Source: JAKIYB01 sp964590255
Lineage (GTDB): Bacteria > Armatimonadota > Hebobacteria > CAIYQO01
Assembly: GCA_964590255.1 (NCBI GenBank)
Contig: CAZPYA010000012.1
Span: 1 to 64,000, forward strand
Length of the DNA stretch: 64,000 bases
Direction of reading: 5' to 3'
In this document: positions 25,897 to 34,272 of the stretch, in pieces
Layout of the letters: each line of letters begins with the position of its first letter
How positions within the stretch are numbered: the stretch's first letter is position 1
Position numbers and translations under genes: made by a program
The notes under the pieces: generated by a model
What the model was told of the DNA's origin: nothing
Databases searched by the model: none
What the model saw: the letters and a program-made list of their open reading frames with translations, nothing else

Positions 25897-27912
25897 TTAC
25901 TGTCGCACCCGCTGCAGTGTCTCACGCGCCACGTCGGCGATATGCTCGGGGGTGAAGCCGAAGTGAGTCATCACCACCTCGCCGGGGGCGCTGGCGCCGA
26001 AGTGCTGTACGCAGACCATGGCGCCGTCGGAACCGGTGTAGCGCTCCCAGCCCATGGGGATGCCCGCCTCGACTGCCACGCGGGCGCGCACGCCGACGGG
26101 CAGTACGGCCTGGCGGTATTCGATCGGCTGGGCGTCGAACAGCTCCCAGCAGGGCAGCGACACCACGCGCACGGCGACGCCGTCGTCCACCAGCGCCTGC
26201 GCCGCCTGCAGCGTCACCGCCACTTCCGAGCCGGTGGCGATGAAGATGAGCTCCGGATTCGCGGACGATTCCCACAGCACGTAGCCGCCTCGCTGCACGC
26301 CGTCCGCCGGGCCATACCGTGCGCGGTCGAGCACGGGCAGGTTCTGCCGGCTGAGCGCCAGCACGGTGGGGCCGTAGGTATAGCGGATGGCCGCCAGCCA
26401 CGCTTCGGTGGTCTCAGTGGCATCGGCGGGGCGAATGACGTTGAGGTGCGGAATGGCGCGCAGCACCGCCAGATGCTCTACCGGCTGGTGGGTGGGGCCG
26501 TCCTCGCCCAAGCCAATGCTGTCGTGGGTGAAGATGAAGACGACGCGGATGCCCATCAGCGCCGCCAGCCGGATGGCCGGGCGCATATAATCGGCGAAGG
26601 TGAGGAAGGTGGCCGTATACGGGATGAAGCCACCGTGGCGCGTCATGCCGTTGGCAATGGCCCCCATGGCGTGCTCGCGTATCCCGAAATGCATATTGCG
26701 GCCGCCATGATCCTCCGGGCTGAAGTCGCCGCCGCCATCGATGAGCGTCTTCGTGCTGGGCGCCAGGTCCGCCGATCCGCCCATCAATGCGGGCAGGCGC
26801 GGCGCCAGCGCGTTCATTACTTTGCCGCCGGCCACGCGGGTGGCGATAGGCTTGCTGCCGGCGAACAGGTCGTCGAGGCCGGTGTCCCAACCCTCCGGCA
26901 GATCGCCGCGCATGCGTGCACCGAATTCCGCCGCCTTGTCAGGAAAGGCCGCCGCGTAGGCGTCCATGCGCGCGTTCCATGCCGCCTCCGCTCGCGCGCC
27001 CAGTTCAACGTGGCGGCTCATGTGCGCGCGCACGTCGTCCGGCACCAGAAACGCCGGCTCCAGCGGCCAGCCCAGTCGTTTCTTCGCCGCCTGCGTGTGC
27101 TCCGCGCCCAGCGGTTCGCCATGCACTTTGCCGGTGCCTTCCTCCGGGCTGCCGTAGCCGATGATGGTGCGGCAGATGACCAGCGACGGTCGCGCCGTCT
27201 CCTGCTGCGCGGCGCGGATGGCCGTTTCCACCGCCGCCATGTCGTTGCCGTCAATGGGGCCGAGCACCTGCCAGCCATATGACGCGAAGCGCTGGCCGAC
27301 GTCCTCGCGGAAGGCGATATCGGTATTGCCCTCGATGGAAATTTCGTTGTCGTCGTACAGGTAGATCAGCCGGCCTAGCCCCAGCGTGCCCGCCAGGCTC
27401 GCGGCCTCGCAGGAAATGCCCTCCTGCAGATCGCCGTCGGAGACCAGCGCGTAGATGAAGTGGTCCACTACGTTGTGCGCGGAAGTGTTGTACTGGCTGG
27501 CCAGCGACGCCGCGGCGATGGCCATGCCCACGCCATTGGCGAATCCCTGCCCCAGCGGCCCGGTGGTCACCTCCACGCCCGATGTCAGCTCGGATTCCGG
27601 ATGCCCCGGCGTCTTGCTGCCAAGCTGCCGGAACTGCCTGATGTCGTCCAGGGTGAGATCATATCCGGTGAGGTGCAGCAACGCGTAGAGCAGCATGGAG
27701 GCATGCCCGGCGGAGAGGATGAAGCGGTCCCGATCCGCCCAGTCCGGGTTGCGCGGGTTGAACCGCATACAGCGGTCCCACAGCGTATACGCCATCACCG
27801 CCGCGCCCATCGGCGCCCCGGGATGCCCGGATTGCGCTTTCTCTACCGCGTCAACCGCCAGAAAGCGAATGGCATTGATGCACCGCGCATCGAGTTCTGT
27901 TAATGTGGGCAT
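25897..27912 (-). CDS. tkt: transketolase
   Basis: The full-length 671-aa TPP enzyme has an N-terminal LDARCINAIRFLAVDAVEKAQ region and HPGAPMG. The TPP-binding GDGDLQEGISCEAASLAG comes next, then GPLGQGFANGVGMA and the C-terminal half with FGIREHAMGAIANG, which holds the catalytic Glu. It transfers two-carbon units in the pentose phosphate pathway. The ATG follows GGAGG. It lies 66 bp after folE on the same strand, so it may be read through from the folate genes. Confidence 0.95.
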   Translation of the reverse strand: MPTLTELDARCINAIRFLAVDAVEKAQSGHPGAPMGAAVMAYTLWDRCMRFNPRNPDWADRDRFILSAGHASMLLYALLHLTGYDLTLDDIRQFRQLGSKTPGHPESELTSGVEVTTGPLGQGFANGVGMAIAAASLASQYNTSAHNVVDHFIYALVSDGDLQEGISCEAASLAGTLGLGRLIYLYDDNEISIEGNTDIAFREDVGQRFASYGWQVLGPIDGNDMAAVETAIRAAQQETARPSLVICRTIIGYGSPEEGTGKVHGEPLGAEHTQAAKKRLGWPLEPAFLVPDDVRAHMSRHVELGARAEAAWNARMDAYAAAFPDKAAEFGARMRGDLPEGWDTGLDDLFAGSKPIATRVAGGKVMNALAPRLPALMGGSADLAPSTKTLIDGGGDFSPEDHGGRNMHFGIREHAMGAIANGMTRHGGFIPYTATFLTFADYMRPAIRLAALMGIRVVFIFTHDSIGLGEDGPTHQPVEHLAVLRAIPHLNVIRPADATETTEAWLAAIRYTYGPTVLALSRQNLPVLDRARYGPADGVQRGGYVLWESSANPELIFIATGSEVAVTLQAAQALVDDGVAVRVVSLPCWELFDAQPIEYRQAVLPVGVRARVAVEAGIPMGWERYTGSDGAMVCVQHFGASAPGEVVMTHFGFTPEHIADVARETLQRVRQ

Positions 27913-27978
27913 GAATGGTCCTCCTGCGAATAGTGTTATGCTCGTAGTCGATCGATTGTCTATTACGATTGCGATTTT

Positions 27979-28545
27979 TTACGGCTGATGTCGGCCGATC
28001 AAATTCAGGAACTCGTTGCGCGTGGCGCTGGAGGTGCGGAAGCTGCCGAGGACGGACGAGGTGGTCATCAGCGAGTTCTGCTTCTGCACGCCGCGCATCA
28101 TCATGCAGAGGTGGCGCGCTTCAATGATGACGCCCACGCCTTCGGGATCGATGGAATCCATGATCGCCGCGGCGATTTGCTCGGTGAGACGCTCCTGAAT
28201 CTGCAGGCGGCGGGCATACATATCCACCATCCGCGCCAGCTTGCTGACGCCGAAGATCTTTTCCTTGGGGATATAGCCGATGTGCGCGCGGCCGTAGAAG
28301 GGCAGCATGTGGTGTTCACACATGCTGAACACTTCGATATCGCGCACGATGATCATATTGTTCGATTCGGCCTCGAAGATGGCGCCGTTGATGAGTCGCT
28401 CGACATTTGTGTGGTAGCCGGAGGTGAGGAACTCCAGCGCGCCCGCCACGCGCAGCGGCGTTTTCTGCAAGCCTTCGCGCTCGGGGTTTTCGCCGATTTC
28501 CACCAGCAGTTCGTGAATCAGTTCCTCAACGCGTTTGATATTCAT
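27979..28545 (-). CDS. folE: GTP cyclohydrolase I
   Basis: The 188-aa enzyme converts GTP to dihydroneopterin triphosphate. Zinc ligands are Cys and His of FSMCEHHMLPF and the Cys of ARHLCMMMRGVQKQNS. KTPLRVAGALEFLTSGY is also typical. The start at 28545 overlaps the end of folK by 20 bp. It is the first committed step for the pterin genes upstream in this operon. Confidence 0.95.
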   Translation of the reverse strand: MNIKRVEELIHELLVEIGENPEREGLQKTPLRVAGALEFLTSGYHTNVERLINGAIFEAESNNMIIVRDIEVFSMCEHHMLPFYGRAHIGYIPKEKIFGVSKLARMVDMYARRLQIQERLTEQIAAAIMDSIDPEGVGVIIEARHLCMMMRGVQKQNSLMTTSSVLGSFRTSSATRNEFLNLIGRHQP

Positions 28546-29050
28546 GGTGCAAGGCCTTTCGCAATGATGTCGTGAATGTGGGCAGCGGTTCCATGTGCAA
28601 CCCGTCGAACGACGCGGCAATCTCACGCAGCGCGCGCCCATCTGTCCAGATCAGCTCCGGCGCCAGTTCCGCTAGCGGGACGGCCAGGAAGGCCCGCGCG
28701 GCGATCTCCGGGTCGGGCAGCGTTACGGACGCGTCCGGCTGACAATGATCGTACCATATTATATCAAAATCCAGCGTGCGCGGGGCGTAGCGGTCGCTGC
28801 CGCGCTTGCGGCCGCAATCCGTCTCGATCTCGCGCAGCGCGGTCTTCAACGCTGTCGGCGCCGTATCGGTCTCGATGGCGACGACCCCATTGTAAAACGG
28901 CGGATCGGCGGGACGGCCTATCGGCGCGGTTCGGTAGAAGGTTGAGATCGCGGTCACGCGCGCGACGCGCGCCAGCAGGCGCAACCCACGGCGGATGTGA
29001 CGTTCCGGGTCAATATTCGCGCCGACGCTCACATACGCGGTGGGTATCAC
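28526..29050 (-). CDS. folK: 2-amino-4-hydroxy-6-hydroxymethyldihydropteridine pyrophosphokinase
   Basis: A 174-aa HPPK with AYVSVGANIDPERHIRRGLRLL, STFYRTAPIG, PFYNGVVAIET, and the Mg/ATP motif RYAPRTLDFDIIWYD. It transfers pyrophosphate to the pterin alcohol in folate synthesis. The start is GTG at 29050, overlapping the folB TGA by four bases. Upstream sequence in this frame belongs to folB in another frame. Confidence 0.92.
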   Translation of the reverse strand: MIPTAYVSVGANIDPERHIRRGLRLLARVARVTAISTFYRTAPIGRPADPPFYNGVVAIETDTAPTALKTALREIETDCGRKRGSDRYAPRTLDFDIIWYDHCQPDASVTLPDPEIAARAFLAVPLAELAPELIWTDGRALREIAASFDGLHMEPLPTFTTSLRKALHHEYQTR

Positions 29051-29403
29051 GCGTCCTGCTCGCGGGTGATCTCCACCCCCACCGTGCGCGCAAAGCGCAG
29101 CGCCCCTGGCTTCTCCACCCGCACCTGCGCCTGCCGCACTCGCGGCTCCGCCAGGCAGGTATCCGCAATCGCCTCCGCCAACGCCTCGACCAGGCAAAAG
29201 GACGACGCCTCCACCAGCGCCATGATGCGCTTCTTTACGGCGCGGTAATCGACGGTATCCGCCACCTGATCGCTGCGCCCAGCGGCGCGCAAGTCCGCCC
29301 ACAGCACCACATTGATGACCACATCCTGTTTGTCGCGTCGCTCGTCGTCATTGATCCCAATGATGCAGCGCAGCAGCAGGTCGGTGATGAGGATACGGTC
29401 CAT
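29047..29403 (-). CDS. folB: dihydroneopterin aldolase
   Basis: The 118-aa FolB has ITDLLLRCIIGINDDERRDKQDVVINVVL at the N-terminus, TVDYRAVKKRI, SFCLVEALAEAIADTCL and the catalytic lysine in VEKPGALRFA. It splits dihydroneopterin to the HPPK substrate. It begins 10 bp after the SDR gene and couples into folK. Confidence 0.93.
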   Translation of the reverse strand: MDRILITDLLLRCIIGINDDERRDKQDVVINVVLWADLRAAGRSDQVADTVDYRAVKKRIMALVEASSFCLVEALAEAIADTCLAEPRVRQAQVRVEKPGALRFARTVGVEITREQDA

Positions 29404-29413
29404 AATGTGGCTC

Positions 29414-30178
29414 CTACGTCACTTTCGGCGGATGCGACGCCCGCGTATATTCCATCATGTGCCGGCCGCCATCGACATAGATCACCTCGCCGGTGCAGTA
29501 GCGGCTGGTGACCAGGTAGACGATGGCCTCGGCGATGTCCTCGGGTTGGCCGTGGTCTTTCAGCGGCACGGTGTAGATGAGTTTGTCGATGTAGCTTTCG
29601 TCCATGCCCGGCGGGGGCAGGATAAGACCGGGGGCGACGCCGTTGACGCTGATGTTCGGCGCATATTCCAGCGCCATCATGCGCGTCATCAGCTCCAGCA
29701 CCTGCTTGCTGAAGAAGTAGCCGACGTGCGTCCAGTCGTAGCCGTCCAGCCGCGAATCGAGCATGTTGATAACGGCGCCGCGCTCGACAACACCGGCGAA
29801 GGCCCGCCCCAGCGTGAAGGGCACCCAGGCGTTCACCTCGATATTTTCCATCAGGCTCTCGAAGGTGACGTTCGCCATCGTCTCCTGTGGGAAGATGCTG
29901 GCGTTGTTGACGAGGATATCCAGCCGGCCGGCAACTTCGATGGCGCGATCGACCAGCGTTTCATATTCGTCGCGCCGGCTGAAATCCGCCTGGATGGCCC
30001 ATGCCTCCACCCCCAGCGCCTGCAACTCGGCGCATAGCGCCTCCGCCGCGTCGGCTGAATGGTTGTAGTGGACGACGATATGCGCCCCTTGCGCCGCCAG
30101 CGCCAGCGCCGTGGCGCGCCCGATGCGCACCGCCCCACCGGTGATGAGCGTGGTTTGTCCTGCGATGGATAACGCCAT
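29414..30178 (-). CDS. SDR oxidoreductase, pteridine reductase (PTR1/FolM)-like
   Basis: A 254-aa Rossmann SDR. The cofactor motif TGGAVRIGRA is the TGx3RxG form seen in pteridine reductases. The active site reads Asp141-x12-Tyr154-x3-Lys158, the spacing of PTR1 and FolM, instead of Ser-Tyr-Lys. HYNHSADAAEAL fits NADPH preference. Its place between a pterin dehydratase and folB supports reduction of dihydro-pterin or dihydrofolate to the tetrahydro form. No folA is in the window. Specific substrate is inference. Confidence 0.8.
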   Translation of the reverse strand: MALSIAGQTTLITGGAVRIGRATALALAAQGAHIVVHYNHSADAAEALCAELQALGVEAWAIQADFSRRDEYETLVDRAIEVAGRLDILVNNASIFPQETMANVTFESLMENIEVNAWVPFTLGRAFAGVVERGAVINMLDSRLDGYDWTHVGYFFSKQVLELMTRMMALEYAPNISVNGVAPGLILPPPGMDESYIDKLIYTVPLKDHGQPEDIAEAIVYLVTSRYCTGEVIYVDGGRHMMEYTRASHPPKVT

Positions 30179-30206
30179 AGCTACCTCGACTACAGATTGA
30201 CCGCTC

Positions 30207-30240
30207 CTCCTCTCCCGGTATGGGGAGGGGTAGGGGGCAG
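30207..30240. repeat. REP-like G-rich palindrome
   Basis: An imperfect C-rich/G-rich stem with a GGTAT centre followed by TAGGGGGCAGG lies between the SDR and pterin dehydratase genes. Confidence 0.5.
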
Positions 30241-30256
30241 GAGTCCGTTGTTGCGT

Positions 30257-30577
30257 CTACGCCGCTTTGTCGATCTTCGCCGCCAGGATGAAATCGTTCA
30301 TCGACAGCCCGTCGATTTTGTGCGTCGACAGCTCCAGCCGCACGGTGCGGTAGTTCACGTGAATGTCGGGATGGTGCTGCTGCCCCTCTGCCAGGTCGGC
30401 GACGCGGTCGACGAAGGCGATCGCCTCGCGAAAATTTTTGAAGGTAAAGGTGCGGTCAATCGTCTTAGTATGCACCGTCCACTGCGGCAGCTCACACGCC
30501 ACCGCCGTCGCCTGTTCCTCATCCATCGGCTGCGCGCCATCGCCGCACGCCGCGCATTTCCGCTCCGCCAGGTTCAT
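30257..30577 (-). CDS. phhB: 4a-hydroxytetrahydrobiopterin dehydratase (PCD)
   Basis: This 106-aa protein has the PCD core WTVHTKTIDRTFTFKNF, EGQQHHPDIHVNYRTVRLELSTHKIDGLS with the HHPDI catalytic histidines. In bacteria PCD recycles pterin carbinolamine or has a molybdopterin-related role. No aromatic amino acid hydroxylase is in this window. The start at 30577 follows AAGGAGG. It lies 10 bp after the FAD oxidoreductase gene. Confidence 0.9.
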   Translation of the reverse strand: MNLAERKCAACGDGAQPMDEEQATAVACELPQWTVHTKTIDRTFTFKNFREAIAFVDRVADLAEGQQHHPDIHVNYRTVRLELSTHKIDGLSMNDFILAAKIDKAA

Positions 30578-30587
30578 GCCAGCCTCC

Positions 30588-31796
30588 TTAGCTGATAGCG
30601 CCCCGTAATTCCTCGGGGTTCTTTTTCTCACCGCTGGTGATCAACGCCCGCGCGGCGTCCAGCTTTTCCCACACGTTGCACAGCATCACGCCGCGCACCA
30701 CGCCTTCGCGCAGGTAGTAGATCACGCCGGTCTCGAATTCCTTCTGCCAGTCGGCTAGTGTGTCCAGCCGGGCGTCCACTTCGCCCACTGCTTCATACCC
30801 GAATTCGAATAGGTCGGAATAGAAATAGGGCATGTAGGTATACGCCTCGCCGGCGCCGGCCATGTTGCGTCCAGCCTGCTTGCCCTGGCTCAGCGCGGCG
30901 TCCCAGTGCTCCACCCGCGTCTGCATGCCCAGCGCCTGGTAGGGGAAACTCGCGTTGTCACCGGCAGCGTAGATATCCGGATTCGACGTCTGCAGGTACG
31001 CGTTCACGGTCACGCCGTTCTCCACCGCCACGCCCGCCTCTTCCGCCAGCCCGGTGACCGGGTGAATGCCGATGCCGGCGATGACCATGTCGGCGCAAAT
31101 CGCCTGGCCGTTTTTCGTCTTCGTCACGTAGGCGGCGCCGCTGCGCTCGATGGAGATCGGGGCGTCGCCGTTGTAGATAGTGATATCGCGCCCCTGGTAC
31201 ATCTCCTGCAGCCGCCGGCCCAGGCTCTCCGGGAAGACGCGGGAGACCAGGTATGGGTCGGGATAGATCATCGTTACGTGCACGCCCGCCGTCGCCAGCG
31301 CCGCCGCCAGCTCCGAACCGATAAAACCGCCGCCAATGATTACCGCTGACTTGCCGTCCGCCGCCTGCGCGCGGATGGCGTGGTAATCGGCGAGATAGCG
31401 GTAATAGCACACCCCCTCCAGGTCGCCGCCGGGGATATCCAGTGCCCGCGGAATGCCGCCGGTAGCCAGCAGCAGTTTTTCGTAGCCTACCGTGCGCGCC
31501 TGGCTGTCGCGGATGACTTTCCCGCGCGGGTCCAGCGCTACCACGGCCGTTTCGAGTCGCAGCTCCACATGGTTGTCGGCATAGAACGTCGGCGATTTTC
31601 CGATGTAAATGTCGTCCACCTGCTTTTTGCCGAACCATAAATCCTTCGTCAACGGCGGGCGGTTATACGGCCGGACCGGTTCGTTGCCGACGAGCAATAT
31701 CGATCCGTCGGCATCCACCGCGCGAATGCCACGCACGGCGGACGCTCCCGCCAATCCGCCCCCCACGATAACATAACGATATGACTGATCCGGCAT
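30588..31796 (-). CDS. FAD-dependent NAD(P)H oxidoreductase (ferredoxin reductase/AIF type)
   Basis: The 402-aa flavoprotein has an FAD motif VIVGGGLAGASAVRGIR, an NAD(P) motif VIIGGGFIGSELAAALATAG, and FAD-contacting YAAGDNASFP. Then comes a C-terminal domain typical of monodehydroascorbate and rubredoxin reductase relatives. It is the first gene of the long minus-strand run. The start at 31796 follows AAAGGA. The electron acceptor is unknown; the context suggests reduction of a pterin-linked or small redox protein partner. Confidence 0.85.
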   Translation of the reverse strand: MPDQSYRYVIVGGGLAGASAVRGIRAVDADGSILLVGNEPVRPYNRPPLTKDLWFGKKQVDDIYIGKSPTFYADNHVELRLETAVVALDPRGKVIRDSQARTVGYEKLLLATGGIPRALDIPGGDLEGVCYYRYLADYHAIRAQAADGKSAVIIGGGFIGSELAAALATAGVHVTMIYPDPYLVSRVFPESLGRRLQEMYQGRDITIYNGDAPISIERSGAAYVTKTKNGQAICADMVIAGIGIHPVTGLAEEAGVAVENGVTVNAYLQTSNPDIYAAGDNASFPYQALGMQTRVEHWDAALSQGKQAGRNMAGAGEAYTYMPYFYSDLFEFGYEAVGEVDARLDTLADWQKEFETGVIYYLREGVVRGVMLCNVWEKLDAARALITSGEKKNPEELRGAIS

Positions 31797-31910
31797 CGGC
31801 ACGTCCTTTCTGACCATAAATCACAGATAGTCTAGCAGCGCGTGCGCCGGCAGACAGGCAGCGAAAGCGACAATCCCACTGTTGCTGCCAATATCAGATG
31901 ATCGCTCCAG

Positions 31911-31958
31911 CCCCGTTCACGGGGTGTTGTTCGGTAGCCCGGTCGTTTACGGCCGGGC
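31911..31958. promoter_or_regulatory. two adjacent hairpins in the intergenic region
   Basis: Hairpins 31911-31924 and 31937-31958 lie in the 337-bp gap between divergent genes (31797-32133). No ORF or recognised RNA is seen. They may belong to either 5' leader. Confidence 0.35.
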
Positions 31959-32094
31959 GGGTGCACGTCGCTGAACGGCACAAACCAGCAAAGCCAGCAC
32001 ACACTCAGCTTACCGCAGAACCCAGTTTTCTACAATGTCGACCTGCGGATTATTGATCGTTGCTCTGCTCAACAGGACTGGCCGTCCCTTGCCG

Positions 32095-32124
32095 TGGACA
32101 GCGTGGGGCATTTTTCGCTACAAT
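32095..32124 (+). promoter_or_regulatory. promoter of rnd giving a near-leaderless mRNA
   Basis: TGGACA (32095-32100) and TACAAT (32119-32124) are 18 bp apart. The predicted start is about 32131 and the ATG is at 32134. No Shine-Dalgarno site fits. Confidence 0.65.
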
Positions 32125-32133
32125 GTAGGCAAG

Positions 32134-33288
32134 ATGATCATTGTCACAGACACGCAGCTTGCAGATGTATGCGCTGAACTCTCGCGCCAGCCGGTCATCT
32201 GCATCGATACCGAATTCGTCGGCGAAGGCCACTACTATCCGCGGCTCGGGGCTATTCAGGTGGCCACGCCCGACCTGGCCGTGCTGATCGACCCGCTGGG
32301 CATCCGCGATTTTACCCCGCTGCGCGATGTGCTGGTGAACCCGGCCGTCGAAAAAGTCTTCCACGCCGCCACCCAGGACCTGACGATCTTTTTTCGCGTC
32401 ATCGGCGCGGTGGTGGCGCCCATCTTCGACACGCAGATCGCCGCCGCGCTGCTCGGGTATGACGAGCAGATCTCCTTCGCGAATCTGGTAGAGCGCACCA
32501 CCGGTGTGCGCCTGCAGAAGTCGCACAGCTTTACCGACTGGCTGCGCCGCCCGCTCACCGAGGGGCAAATCGAATACGCCCTGGACGACGTCCGCTACCT
32601 GGTGCCTGCCTACGACGCGGTGGTGAAGGAGCTGACGCGGCAGGGGCGGCTGGCGTGGGCGCGCGAAGAGTTTCACCGCCTGGAAGACCCGGCGAAGTAT
32701 GATCTCGTCGACCCCAACGAGCTATACCTGCGCATCCGCGGCATCGAGCGTATGGGCAAGCGCGCGCTGGCGCTATTGCGCGATCTGGTGGCCTGGCGCG
32801 AGGAAACCGCCCGGCAGATGGATATCCCCACCAGCCGCATTGCCCGCGATGAGGTGCTCTGCGAACTGGCGCGCAATCCCCGCGCTTCGCTGCGTGAGCT
32901 GCGCGAAATTCGCGGCATGCAGCCGCAGCAGGTGGAACGTTTCGGCAACCTGCTCCTCGACGTGCTGAAGCGCACGCCCGGCGCCGCGCCGTCGCTCGTG
33001 CCACGTGCGAACAGCTTGCCGCCGGCGCTGGAGCCCACGGTGGACTTTCTGATTCTCTGCCTGCGCTCGCTGGCGTCCGAACGCGCGGTGTCGCCGGGCA
33101 TGGTCGCCACCCGCACCGATCTCGCCGCCGTCATTCTCGCCGGTGAGCGCGCCGACGTTCCGCTCATGCGCGGCTGGCGCAAACAAGCCATCGGCGACGC
33201 CCTCCTCGCTACCCTCAACGGCAAAGCCACCGCCCGCATCATCCCCGGCAGTCGGCGGGTGCATCTGGACTGGCACGAAGGAACGTAA
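32134..33288 (+). CDS. rnd: ribonuclease D
   Basis: A 384-aa 3'-5' exonuclease of the DEDDy class. IDTEF (motif I), FHAATQDL and FDTQIAAALLG (motif II), and YALDDVRYL (motif III, Asp with Tyr) are present. Two HRDC-type helical domains follow (about 205-285 and 300-370). It trims tRNA and stable RNA 3' ends. The start at 32134 puts the N-terminus at MIIVTDTQLADVC, as in homologues. Confidence 0.92.
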   Translation: MIIVTDTQLADVCAELSRQPVICIDTEFVGEGHYYPRLGAIQVATPDLAVLIDPLGIRDFTPLRDVLVNPAVEKVFHAATQDLTIFFRVIGAVVAPIFDTQIAAALLGYDEQISFANLVERTTGVRLQKSHSFTDWLRRPLTEGQIEYALDDVRYLVPAYDAVVKELTRQGRLAWAREEFHRLEDPAKYDLVDPNELYLRIRGIERMGKRALALLRDLVAWREETARQMDIPTSRIARDEVLCELARNPRASLRELREIRGMQPQQVERFGNLLLDVLKRTPGAAPSLVPRANSLPPALEPTVDFLILCLRSLASERAVSPGMVATRTDLAAVILAGERADVPLMRGWRKQAIGDALLATLNGKATARIIPGSRRVHLDWHEGT

Positions 33289-33301
33289 TACCAAACTTGC
33301 G

Positions 33302-33471
33302 TATAATTGCACCCGGTTCATTCGTTCAACACACGCGCCGCCCCGATTTCATTGGGGTAAACTCTCGGCGAGGACTACCAGGTTGTCATCAACACAACTG
33401 GTATAAGTAGCGGTCACACGCTGCTGGCAATACGCAACACGGACCCGGCGTCGCCGGGTCCGTGTTGCGTA
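33302..33471 (+). ncRNA. possible small RNA or 3' element after rnd
   Basis: A perfect TATAAT (33302-33307, poor -35) precedes a stretch with a CCCCG/TGGGG hairpin and an ACCAG-TTGT/ACAA-CTGGT hairpin. It ends in the very strong terminator 33431-33471. It does not match 6S, tmRNA, SRP or RNase P. It could equally be the untranslated 3' end of rnd. Confidence 0.25.
33431..33471. terminator. 19-bp bidirectional terminator
   Basis: A perfect 19-bp stem (33431-33449 with 33453-33471) with a 3-nt loop separates rnd from the convergent amidotransferase gene. Confidence 0.85.
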
Positions 33472-33489
33472 AGGTTCTCGCTGGCGCTA

Positions 33490-34191
33490 TTAGCTCGGCA
33501 GCGCCGCCATCGCTTCCAGCAACCGCACCAGCAGGCCGTGAATTTCCACCAGCGCATCGGCGCGGGAGAGGATCACCTCGCGGCGCTGGATGAACTTCCC
33601 TGGGGTGGCAAGGTCGTTGGCGCAGTGCTGCAGCAGGCGGTTGACGCCCATGCGCGTGGTTTCCAGGTGGAACTGCATGCCCAGTACGCGGTCGCCGAAG
33701 AGGAACGCCTGGTTGTCGCAGCCGTCGCTTTTCGCCAGGTGTATAACGTCGTCGGGCAGCGTCACCGTCTCGCCGTGCCAGTGGAAGGCGGTGAAGGCGG
33801 AGGGGAACAGCGTAAATAGCGACGACTTCACCCCGGCGGGGGTCAGGTCGACCGGGTACCAGCCGACTTCGCGCTCGGGGCTGCTCACCACCACGCCGCC
33901 CAGCACTTCGGCGATAAGCTGCGCGCCCAGGCAAATGCCGATGACGGTCTTGCGGTTGGCGATGGCCTCGCGGATGGCCGCTTTCTCCGGCTTCAGCCAG
34001 GGGTACTGCGTTTCATCCGTCACGCTCATCGGCCCGCCCATGATCACCAGCCAGTCATACTGCTCGTAGTCCGGCGGAAATTCGCCGTCGAAGAGCTTCG
34101 TGCGGGTAATGGGAAAACCGTTGGCATTCGCCCACGCGGCGATATTGCCTTCGTCTTCAAAGGGCACGTGTTGCAGGACATGGATGCGCAT
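33490..34191 (-). CDS. class I glutamine amidotransferase
   Basis: The 233-aa stand-alone GATase1 has the nucleophile in GICLGAQLIAEVLGG (Cys87), MGGPMSVTDE, FHWHGETVTLP, and the His-Glu pair in GMQFHLETT. It resembles the YfeJ/GuaA-like amidotransferases that release ammonia from glutamine or act on gamma-glutamyl compounds. No synthetase partner is adjacent, so the acceptor is unknown. The ATG follows GAGGGA. Confidence 0.85.
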   Translation of the reverse strand: MRIHVLQHVPFEDEGNIAAWANANGFPITRTKLFDGEFPPDYEQYDWLVIMGGPMSVTDETQYPWLKPEKAAIREAIANRKTVIGICLGAQLIAEVLGGVVVSSPEREVGWYPVDLTPAGVKSSLFTLFPSAFTAFHWHGETVTLPDDVIHLAKSDGCDNQAFLFGDRVLGMQFHLETTRMGVNRLLQHCANDLATPGKFIQRREVILSRADALVEIHGLLVRLLEAMAALPS

Positions 34192-34208
34192 GAAATCCCT
34201 CGTCTGTT

Positions 34209-34248
34209 CGCCTGTCGCGCGACGACATGCACCGTCGCGCGACAGGCG
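34209..34248. terminator. 15-bp hairpin between ric and the amidotransferase gene
   Basis: A perfect 15-bp stem (34209-34223 with 34234-34248) and a 10-nt loop. It may end ric transcription or sit in the amidotransferase 5' leader, since a TACAAT -10 box (34262-34267) lies just upstream of it. Confidence 0.55.
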
Positions 34249-34272
34249 GAAGATTCATGCTATTGTAGCGTC

